A DNA stretch of 64,000 bases from Lysobacter_K koreensis. Its GTDB lineage: Bacteria > Pseudomonadota > Gammaproteobacteria > Xanthomonadales > Xanthomonadaceae. The stretch is from positions 372,001 to 436,000 of the forward strand of contig NZ_JBHTIH010000003.1 in assembly GCF_042677045.1 (NCBI RefSeq), given 5' to 3'. The notes below the pieces were generated by a model that saw only the letters and a list, made by a program, of their open reading frames with translations, had not been told where the DNA came from and did not search any database. Shown here one piece after another: positions 57,442 through 64,000 of the stretch (its first letter is position 1; each line of letters begins with the position of its first letter). Made by a program: the position numbers and the translations under genes.

Positions 57442-57944
57442 AGCACCCCGCCGGCACTCCACAAGCGAGGCATCGGCTGTCGGATCGCACAGGCCGTGTC
57501 GACGGCGCGCGCACCCTCGCGGCGGGTCCAGCGTCGATGCGGGGTTACACCCTGATCGAGGTGATCGTCGCGTTCGCGCTGCTGGCGCTGGCGCTGACCC
57601 TGCTGCTCGGTGCGCTGTCAGGCGCGGTGCGGCAGGTGCGCTGGTCCGGCGACGCCGGGCGCGCGGCGTTGCACGCGCAGTCGCTGCTGGACCAGGTCGG
57701 GGTCGGCCAGGCTTTGGAGCCGGGTCAGCGCGACGGCGAGTTCGAGGACGGCCGCTATCGCTGGTCGCTGGCGATCACGCCCTGGGCCGACCGCGCGCTG
57801 CCGCCGGCCGCGACCCGCGACCCCGCGGCGATGAAACTCTACGAGCTCGCGCTGTCGGTGCAATGGGGCGACGGTGGTCCGCGCGAACGCCTGCAGCTGC
57901 GCAGCCTGCGCCTGGCCCCGGCCGGCACCGAGGCAACGCTGTGA
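57438..57944 (+). CDS. gspI: Minor pseudopilin GspI
   Basis: The 168-residue protein overlaps gspH by four bases. Its leader is unusually long, 36 residues, ending RG|YTLIEVIVAFALLALALT with Glu +5. A start at ATG 57537 would leave only three leader residues, so the overlapping ATG is preferred. The remainder matches GspI, the nucleating pseudopilin of the tip complex with GspJ and GspK. Confidence 0.87.
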   Translation: MKHPAGTPQARHRLSDRTGRVDGARTLAAGPASMRGYTLIEVIVAFALLALALTLLLGALSGAVRQVRWSGDAGRAALHAQSLLDQVGVGQALEPGQRDGEFEDGRYRWSLAITPWADRALPPAATRDPAAMKLYELALSVQWGDGGPRERLQLRSLRLAPAGTEATL

Positions 57945-58621
57945 TGCGGCGCAGCGTCGCGCCGCGTGCTCGCGCACAGGCACGCGGCTTCACCTTGATC
58001 GAAGTGCTGCTGGCGACCGTGCTGCTCGCCGCGGGCCTCGCGCTCGCGTTCGCGACCCTGGTCGCCTCGACGCGGACCGCCGGCCGCGGCGAGGCCATCG
58101 CGGCGCATAGCGAACGCATGCGCGCGGTCGAGGGATTCCTGCGCAAGCGGCTGGCGGCGACCCGGCCGGTGCCGTTCGGCACCGACGAGAGCAGCGCGCT
58201 GCCGCAGCGCTTCATCGGCGAACCCGACCGCGTGCGCTTTGTCGCCGACCTGCCCGACTACCTCGGCCGCGGCGGCCCCTACCTGCACGACTTCACCATC
58301 GAGGACGAAGGCGCCGGCGACGGCCAGCGCATCACCCTGGCGCTGACGATGGTGCAGGCCGGCGCGCTGGTCGAGGAACGCGAAGCGCGCGCGCCCGAGG
58401 TGCTGGTCGACGGCCTGCGCGAGGCCCGCTTCCGCTACCGCACGCACGCCGAAGACGGCGGCCTGGGCGACTGGCAGGACCGCTGGGAGACGCCCGAGCA
58501 GCTGCCGTTGCTGGTCGAGGTCACGTTGACCGATGCCGACGGCCGCGCCTGGCCGCCGCTGGTGGTCGGCCTGCGGCTGGCCAGCACGCACGTGGGCGTC
58601 GGCGTCGGGGAGCGGCAATGA
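57944..58621 (+). CDS. gspJ: Minor pseudopilin GspJ
   Basis: The 225-residue protein starts one base into the gspI stop (TGATG), though a GTG at 57941 is possible. Cleavage site is RG|FTLIEVLLATVLLAAGLAL after a 15-residue leader, with Glu +5. The body (ALPQRFIGEPDRVRFVADLP, RYRTHAEDGGLGDWQDRW) is GspJ-like. Overlaps gspK by four bases. Confidence 0.88.
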   Translation: MRRSVAPRARAQARGFTLIEVLLATVLLAAGLALAFATLVASTRTAGRGEAIAAHSERMRAVEGFLRKRLAATRPVPFGTDESSALPQRFIGEPDRVRFVADLPDYLGRGGPYLHDFTIEDEGAGDGQRITLALTMVQAGALVEEREARAPEVLVDGLREARFRYRTHAEDGGLGDWQDRWETPEQLPLLVEVTLTDADGRAWPPLVVGLRLASTHVGVGVGERQ

Positions 58622-59529
58622 GCGGCGCCGTTTGCCGGCGCGCGTCGCCATGCCGCGTGCAGCGCGGCGCCGCGCTGCTGCTGGTGCTTTGGCTGATCGC
58701 GCTGCTGACCGCGCTGGTCGGCGGGTTCGCGCTGACCGCGCGGGTCGAACAGATGCAGGGTCGGGTGCTGGTGCGCGGACTGGCCGCGCAGAACGCCGCG
58801 CGCGCCGGCATCGAGTACGCCCTGAGCCGCGCCGTGCAGACCGATCCACGCCGGCAGTGGCGCGCCGATGGCCGCCCCTACCAATGGCGCTACGCCGACG
58901 CGGCGGTGGAAGTGAGCCTGGTCGACGAGGACGGCAAGGTCGACATCAACCAGGCCGATGCGGCGCTGCTCGCGGCGTTGCTGCGCGCGGCCGGCGCCGA
59001 AGCTCGCCAGGCCGAGCAATTGGCCGGCGCGATCGTCGACTGGCGCGACCCGGACCTGCTGACCCAGCCGGTCGGCGGCGGCGAGGATCCCGACTACGCC
59101 AGTGCCGGGCTGCCGTACGGCGCCAAGGACGCCGAGTTCGAGAGCGTCGCCGAGCTCGAGCAGGTGTTGGGCTTCACCCCGGCGCTGTACGCATTGATCG
59201 AGCCGCACGTAACCGTCTACACCGGCCGCCAGCAGCCGGAACCGACGTTTGCCTCGGCGCAGGTGCTCACCGCTTTGGGCATGGACGGGGCGCAGGTCAC
59301 CGAGCAGCGACGCCGCTGGGACCCGAGCAGCGGCCCGCCGCCGCCGGGCCTGCCGGGCGGTGCGGCGCTGAATGCCGGTTCGAGTGGAACGTATAGTATC
59401 GACAGCCGCGCACGGCTTGCCGATGGCCGCGAGGCGGTACTACGAGTCGTCGTGCGCACGGGGGGCAGCTCGGTGCCGGGCATGGCCTATACCCCGTTGC
59501 GTTGGGAGGAGGGAGCTTCACCACGATGA
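58618..59529 (+). CDS. gspK: Minor pseudopilin GspK
   Basis: The 303-residue protein has a 17-residue leader and RG|AALLLVLWLIALLTALVGG, lacking Glu +5 as is normal for GspK. The large periplasmic part has DEDGKVDINQADAALLAAL, IVDWRDPDLLTQPVGGGEDP and a SAM-like helical region. It caps the pseudopilus tip. Overlaps gspL by four bases. Confidence 0.93.
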   Translation: MSGAVCRRASPCRVQRGAALLLVLWLIALLTALVGGFALTARVEQMQGRVLVRGLAAQNAARAGIEYALSRAVQTDPRRQWRADGRPYQWRYADAAVEVSLVDEDGKVDINQADAALLAALLRAAGAEARQAEQLAGAIVDWRDPDLLTQPVGGGEDPDYASAGLPYGAKDAEFESVAELEQVLGFTPALYALIEPHVTVYTGRQQPEPTFASAQVLTALGMDGAQVTEQRRRWDPSSGPPPPGLPGGAALNAGSSGTYSIDSRARLADGREAVLRVVVRTGGSSVPGMAYTPLRWEEGASPR

Positions 59530-60800
59530 CCCAGATTGCAGACAGCCGGTTGCGCGACCGGTTCGGACGTTTTGGCGCCCGGCTTGGCGGTTCGTCGCTG
59601 GGCGTCGGCGCGGGCGGCTTTCTGTCGTGGTGGGGCCACGCGTTGGCGTCGTGGTTGCCGCTGCGCGTGCGCCAGGCGCTGGGGTTCGACCGCGGCCGCG
59701 TGCTGCTGCAGATCGACCGCGCGCCGATCCCCGCCGAAGCGATGGCCGCCGCCCCCCCCGCCCAAGGCGATGGCCTGCAACTGCGCCTGCAGCAGGGCGG
59801 CGAGCTGCGCGACCTCGGCCATGCGCCGGGCCTGGCCGATGGCAGCCACGATCCGATCACGGCGCCCGGCGACCCGTTGGCGGCCTTGCTCGGCCCGCGC
59901 CTTACCGACCTGCCGCGCTGGCTGCTGCTGCCCGCGGCCAGCGGCCTGCGCCGGCGCCTGCCGCTGCCGGCGGCTGCGGCCGAGCGGCTGCGCGACGTGG
60001 TCGGGTTCGAGATCGACCGGCAAACCCCGTTCAGCGCCGACGCGGTCGCGTTCGACGCGCGCGTGCTCGGCCGCCGCGACAGCGACGGCCAGCTCGACGT
60101 CGAGCTGGTCGCGGTGCCGCGCAGCGCGCTGGACCCGCAACTGGCGGCGCTCGGGCTGCTGGCCTCGACCCTGGCCGGCGTCGATGTCGCCGCCACCGAC
60201 GGCACCCCGCTCGGCGTCAACCTGTTGCCGCTGTCGCAGCGGCGCCGCCATGCCGACCCGTTCCGCGTCTGGAACTGGGCGCTGGCCGCGGTCGCCGTGC
60301 TCGCGGTCGCGGCGCTGCTGTGGCAGCTGCTCGAGAACCGCCGCCAGGCCGCCGCCGCGTTCGAGCGCGACATCGCCCGGCGCGCGCAGCCCGCACGCCA
60401 GGCCGCGGCGCAGCGCGCCGAGCTGATCGGCCTGATCGAAGGCCAGGCGTTTCTCGACCGCACCCGCGGCGCGCGTCCGACCGCGGTCGAAGTGATGGAC
60501 GAACTCAGCCGCCGCCTGCCCGATGGCACCTACCTGGAGAAGCTCGCGATCGAGGCCGAACGCCTGACCCTGATCGGCCTGAGCAACGAGGCGCCGGCGC
60601 TGATCGGGCGCCTGGATGGCTCGACGCTGTGGCGTTCGCCGGCGCTGGCCGGCGCGCTGCAACCCGACCCGGCCAGCGGCCGCGACCGCTTCACCCTGAC
60701 CGCCGAGCTCACCGCAGTGGCGCCGGCCGCGACACCCGCGCGCGGCGTCGCGAGCCCCCAGGCACGCACCCCAGACCAGGAGGCCGCGCGTGCCCGCTGA
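59526..60800 (+). CDS. gspL: Type II secretion protein GspL
   Basis: The 424-residue protein starts MTQIADSRLRDRFGRFGARL. A cytoplasmic actin-like part (about 1-245; RLRDVVGFEIDRQTPFSADA) that binds GspE is followed by one transmembrane helix (about 249-270, WNWALAAVAVLAVAALLWQL) and a PilN-like periplasmic domain (VMDELSRRLPDGTYLEKLAI). It links the ATPase to GspM and the pseudopilus. It overlaps gspM by 11 bases. Confidence 0.9.
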   Translation: MTQIADSRLRDRFGRFGARLGGSSLGVGAGGFLSWWGHALASWLPLRVRQALGFDRGRVLLQIDRAPIPAEAMAAAPPAQGDGLQLRLQQGGELRDLGHAPGLADGSHDPITAPGDPLAALLGPRLTDLPRWLLLPAASGLRRRLPLPAAAAERLRDVVGFEIDRQTPFSADAVAFDARVLGRRDSDGQLDVELVAVPRSALDPQLAALGLLASTLAGVDVAATDGTPLGVNLLPLSQRRRHADPFRVWNWALAAVAVLAVAALLWQLLENRRQAAAAFERDIARRAQPARQAAAQRAELIGLIEGQAFLDRTRGARPTAVEVMDELSRRLPDGTYLEKLAIEAERLTLIGLSNEAPALIGRLDGSTLWRSPALAGALQPDPASGRDRFTLTAELTAVAPAATPARGVASPQARTPDQEAARAR

Positions 60801-61461
60801 CCGCGACCGCTGGATCTCACTGGGCCTGCTCGCGGCCGCGTTGCTGGTCGCCTACGCGGTGCTGGTGCACCCGTGGTGGACCGTGCCGATGCTCGAGGCC
60901 AACGCCCAGATCACCACCTTGCAGCAGCGCGAACTGCGCCAGCGCATGGCGCTCAAGCAGGCGCCGCAGGTCAGCCAGCGGCTGACCCAGGTGCGCCAGC
61001 AGCAGGCCAACCGCCCGGGGTTCCTCGACGAGACCACGCCCGAGCTGGCCACCGCCAGCCTCGTGCAGCGGCTCGAGACCGTCGTCGCCCAGGCCAGCCC
61101 CGGCAACCGCAGCTGCGCGATCACCAACCGCTCGCCGCTGTCGGAGCCCGGCCGCGAGCGCTACACGCGGGTCGTGGTGCAGGTGCGCCTGCGTTGCGGC
61201 AGCAGCGAACTGGCCGCGGTGCTGCATTCGCTGGAAAGCGGCGCGCCGCGCCTGTTCGTAGACAACCTCAACCTGCTCGCGCAGCGCTACTTCGCGCCCG
61301 GCGGCCTGGCCGGCGACAACAACGCCGGGCGCGACGGCGGCCTCGACGTGAGCTTCGACCTGTACGGCTACCTGCGCCCGCTGCCCGGTGCCAATCCCGC
61401 GCCGGGCAACCGCAGCGCGAACGCGGGCGCGACCGCTTTGGGGGCCACCGATGCGCCTTGA
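60790..61461 (+). CDS. gspM: Type II secretion protein GspM
   Basis: The 223-residue protein starts at GTG 60790 and has one N-terminal helix (WISLGLLAAALLVAYAVLV) then a coiled stretch and a PilO-like periplasmic domain (SLVQRLETVVAQASPGNRSC, RYTRVVVQVRLRCGSSELAA, GAPRLFVDNLNLLAQRYFAP). Two cysteines may pair. It partners GspL. Confidence 0.87.
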   Translation: MPADRDRWISLGLLAAALLVAYAVLVHPWWTVPMLEANAQITTLQQRELRQRMALKQAPQVSQRLTQVRQQQANRPGFLDETTPELATASLVQRLETVVAQASPGNRSCAITNRSPLSEPGRERYTRVVVQVRLRCGSSELAAVLHSLESGAPRLFVDNLNLLAQRYFAPGGLAGDNNAGRDGGLDVSFDLYGYLRPLPGANPAPGNRSANAGATALGATDAP

Positions 61462-62275
61462 CGACGCCGGCCCGCGCACCTGGTTGCTGGCCACCGCGGC
61501 CGGCTGGGCGGTGCTGGCGTGGGCGCTGGCGCTGGCCGGGATGGGCGGGCGGGTCGCGCCGCTGGCCGACGACCCCGGTCTGGTGCGGCCCCTGCCGCCG
61601 TTGCGCGCGGCCACCGCCAGCCGGCTCGGGCCGCTGGAGCAATACAGCGAGATCGGCACCCGGCCGCTGTTCGCGGTCGACCGGCGGCCCAAGGCGTTCT
61701 CGCTGCAGGGCGATGCCGAAGGCGCGGACGCCGCGGCGTTCGACTTCGTGCTGACCAGCGTGCTGATCACCCCGCAGGTGCGGCTCGCGATCCTGCAACC
61801 GCCCGACGGCAGCCAGTCGCTGCGCGTGAAACTCGGCGACGCGCCCGAATCGCACCCGGCCTGGCGCCTGAGCGCGGTCAACGCGCGCAGCGCGGTGTTC
61901 GACGGACCCGAAGGCCAGCGCACGATGGAATTGCGGGTGTTCGACGGGCAGGGCGGGCAACCGCCGACCGCGGTTGCCCGCGAAGGCCAGCCGCCGGTCC
62001 GTCCGGCCGGCGTGCCCGCCGGTGGCGCGGTGCCGATCGAGCCACCGCCTTCGCCCACGATGGTTGCCCCCTCGGCACCGAAGCCGGTCACCGCCACCCC
62101 GCGCCCGGCCACCACCCCGGCGACCAAGCCGCAGCCGAGCAAGTCGTCGAACACCGATCCGATGCTGACCGAGCAGGCGCAGATGGAAGCCATCCGCCAG
62201 CGCATCCAGGCGCGGCGCGAGCAGTTGCGCCAGCAGTCCCAACCACCGCCGCAACCACCGGACAACAGCCGGTAG
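61451..62275 (+). CDS. gspN: Type II secretion protein N (XpsN)
   Basis: The 274-residue protein starts MRLDDAGPRTWLLATAAGWA, with one transmembrane helix and a periplasmic domain with YSEIGTRPLFAVDRRPKAFS and FDFVLTSVLITPQVRLAILQ that resembles the HR domain of GspC. A Pro/Thr-rich linker and a Gln-rich helix end it (MEAIRQRIQARREQLRQQSQ). In Xanthomonas XpsN takes the GspC-like place, linking the inner-membrane complex to the secretin. Overlaps gspM by 11 bases. Confidence 0.86.
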   Translation: MRLDDAGPRTWLLATAAGWAVLAWALALAGMGGRVAPLADDPGLVRPLPPLRAATASRLGPLEQYSEIGTRPLFAVDRRPKAFSLQGDAEGADAAAFDFVLTSVLITPQVRLAILQPPDGSQSLRVKLGDAPESHPAWRLSAVNARSAVFDGPEGQRTMELRVFDGQGGQPPTAVAREGQPPVRPAGVPAGGAVPIEPPPSPTMVAPSAPKPVTATPRPATTPATKPQPSKSSNTDPMLTEQAQMEAIRQRIQARREQLRQQSQPPPQPPDNSR

Positions 62276-62285
62276 AGTGCCTCGA

Positions 62286-64000
62286 ATGAATCAACGTCTG
62301 CCCCCGTCCTCCGTCCCCGTGATCCGCCCAGCGCCGCGTCGCGCGGCGTTCGATCGCGTGGTCCTCGCCGCGACCATCGTCGCGGTGCTCGCGTCCTGCG
62401 CCAGCACCCCGGTGCCGAGCGTGCGCCGCGATGGCAACCCGGCCGCGATGCGCGCCCGCACCGGTGTCGTGGGTACGACTACCGGCGAAGTCGTCGGCGG
62501 CGCGCAGGCGCTGCCCGAGGATGTGACCGGACCGCGTCCGCAGATCCGCCGCGGCACCGGCCAGGTCATCAACCGCAGCGCCGCGGCATCGGCACCGCCC
62601 GGGATGGGCGGCAGCAACGGCTCGGCGACGTTCAACTTCGAGGGCGAATCGCTGCACGCGGTGGTCAAGGCGATCCTGGGCGACATGCTTGGCCAGAACT
62701 ACGTGATCGCACCGGGCGTGCAGGGCACCGTGACCCTGGCCACGCCCAAGCCGGTCAGCTCCGCCGACGCGCTCAACCTGCTGGAGATGGTGCTGGGCTG
62801 GAACAACGCACGCATGGTCTACGGCGGCGGCCGCTACAGCATCATCCCGTCCGACCAGGCGCTGGCGGGCAACGTCGCCCCGCGCACCGGCTCGGCCGCA
62901 ACCGCACGCGGCTTCGAGGTGCGCACCGTGCCGCTGCGCTACGTCTCGGCCACCGAGATGGAGAAGATCCTCAAGCCCTACGCGCGCCCGAACGCGATCA
63001 TCAACGTCGATGGCGCGCGCAACGTGATCAGCATCGGCGGCAGCCGCGCCGAACTCGAGAACTACCTGCGCACGATCGAGATCTTCGACGTCGACTGGCT
63101 GTCGGGCATGTCGGTCGGGGTGTTCCCGCTGCAGTCGGGCAAGGCCTCGCGCGTGGTCGCCGACCTGGAGAAGGTGTTCGGCGAGACCAGCAAGTCGCCG
63201 GTCGCGGGCATGTTCCGCTTCATGCCGCTGGACGGCGCCAATGCGGTCCTGGTGATCACTTCGCAGCCCGACTATCTGGACGACATCGGCCAGTGGCTCG
63301 AGCGCATCGACGGCGCCGGCGACGCTGTGCAGCTGTATTCGTACGAACTGAAGTACATCAAGGCCAAGGACCTCGCCCAGCGCCTGTCGGAGGTATTCGG
63401 CGGCGGGCGCAGCAGTGGCGGTGGCGACAACGGCGGCGCGCCGTCGCTGATGCCGGGGCTGGACTCGGTCGAAATCCAGGATGGGGCCAACGGTTCCAGC
63501 GCCACCATCGGCGGCGACAAGGCGTATCCCGGCGGTGCGGGCGATAGCGGTAGCGGCGGCGCTGGCGGCGAGATGTCGCTCAACGCCGCCGGCGGCGGCA
63601 ACGCCGCGGTGACCCTGGAAGTCGACGGCGACCGGGTCGGCGTCGCCGCGGTTGAGGAAACCAACGCGTTGCTGGTGCGCAGCAGCCCGGCGGCCTGGAA
63701 ATCGATCAAGGACGTGATCGCGCGCCTGGACGTGATGCCGTTGCAGGTGCACATCGAGGCACAGGTGGTCGAGGTGCAGCTCAGCGGTGAGCTCGAGTAC
63801 GGCGTCAACTGGTTCTTCGAGAACAGCGTCAGCGACTCGCCGGCCAACGGCGGCGCGGGCCTGCCGAACGCGGCCGGCCGCGGCATCTGGGGCGACCTGC
63901 GGGGCACCGTGCGCGCGGCGCAGGGCGCCGGCAGCGGCGGCATCGGTGGGCTGGCCTGGACCTTCCTGGGCCGCAATGCGGCCGCGGTGGTCAGCGCGCT
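62286..64000 (+). CDS. gspD: Type II secretion secretin GspD, cut by window end
   Basis: The first 571 codons or so of the secretin. It starts MNQRLPPSSVPVIRPAPRRA and has a lipobox LASC with Cys38, so it is a lipoprotein secretin. N0 domain FNFEGESLHAVVKAILGDML, then N1-N3 (VRTVPLRYVSATEMEKILKP, VGVFPLQSGKASRVVADLEK, YELKYIKAKDLAQRLSEVFG) with a long Gly/Ser-rich insertion in N3, then ALLVRSSPAAWKSIKDVIAR and VHIEAQVVEVQLSGELEYGV leading into the barrel. The membrane barrel and S-domain lie outside the window. Confidence 0.94.
   Translation, partial: MNQRLPPSSVPVIRPAPRRAAFDRVVLAATIVAVLASCASTPVPSVRRDGNPAAMRARTGVVGTTTGEVVGGAQALPEDVTGPRPQIRRGTGQVINRSAAASAPPGMGGSNGSATFNFEGESLHAVVKAILGDMLGQNYVIAPGVQGTVTLATPKPVSSADALNLLEMVLGWNNARMVYGGGRYSIIPSDQALAGNVAPRTGSAATARGFEVRTVPLRYVSATEMEKILKPYARPNAIINVDGARNVISIGGSRAELENYLRTIEIFDVDWLSGMSVGVFPLQSGKASRVVADLEKVFGETSKSPVAGMFRFMPLDGANAVLVITSQPDYLDDIGQWLERIDGAGDAVQLYSYELKYIKAKDLAQRLSEVFGGGRSSGGGDNGGAPSLMPGLDSVEIQDGANGSSATIGGDKAYPGGAGDSGSGGAGGEMSLNAAGGGNAAVTLEVDGDRVGVAAVEETNALLVRSSPAAWKSIKDVIARLDVMPLQVHIEAQVVEVQLSGELEYGVNWFFENSVSDSPANGGAGLPNAAGRGIWGDLRGTVRAAQGAGSGGIGGLAWTFLGRNAAAVVSA

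Overview
The window is GC-rich chromosomal DNA whose gene content and order point to a gammaproteobacterium of the Xanthomonadaceae/Lysobacteraceae (Lysobacter, Luteimonas or Xanthomonas type). The main evidence is an O-antigen locus ending at etfA, a xanB-type mannose-1-P guanylyltransferase, an XrvA-type H-NS protein, and a type II secretion operon in the xps order E-F-G-H-I-J-K-L-M-N-D. No tRNA, rRNA, CRISPR array, prophage or transposase gene was seen. The genus is an inference.

Region 1 (1-15176) is one end of a variable LPS/O-antigen locus. Plus-strand genes are the tail of the O-antigen ABC ATPase Wzt, a methyltransferase with a long coiled-coil tail, a two-domain GT2 glycosyltransferase, a small lipoprotein, a large polytopic membrane protein, a GT4 glycosyltransferase, a four-helix SMR/EamA-type membrane protein, a 2OG-Fe(II) oxygenase and a small methyltransferase. 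Facing them is a minus-strand operon with a membrane-anchored GT2, an RmlD-like reductase, a FnlA/WbjB dehydratase-epimerase and a FnlC/WecB 2-epimerase, a set expected to make a UDP-2-acetamido-2,6-dideoxy-L-hexose.

Region 2 (15279-27413) has etfBA, xanB, the two-subunit CoA transferase scoAB, a lipoprotein metalloprotease with five 58-residue repeats, a WbsX-RgpF polysaccharide protein, ETF-ubiquinone oxidoreductase and an AlkB-like dioxygenase. A nested inverted-repeat element lies before alkB.

Region 3 (27518-38000) has an Mla-type lipid ABC transporter (STAS-permease, ATPase, MlaD, lipoprotein), a ThrE-type exporter, an H-NS protein, proS, two DUF4124 genes, pssA, a candidate holD, rimI and a small exported protein.

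Region 4 (38167-45662) is the conserved valS-holC-pepA / lptF-lptG block, transcribed divergently. Region 5 (46168-53330) has an RDD protein, xerD, a 119-bp repeat array, a DsbC-like oxidoreductase and purL. Region 6 (53468-64000) is the xps-type type II secretion operon, cut by the window end inside gspD.

The strongest unusual signal is at the left edge: a methyltransferase with a coiled-coil tail starts within the last codons of wzt. This recalls the WbdD/Wzt chain-termination and length-control pair of E. coli O8/O9a. The coil here carries a nearly perfect 66-bp (22-codon) tandem duplication, which would be a natural step change in a molecular ruler.
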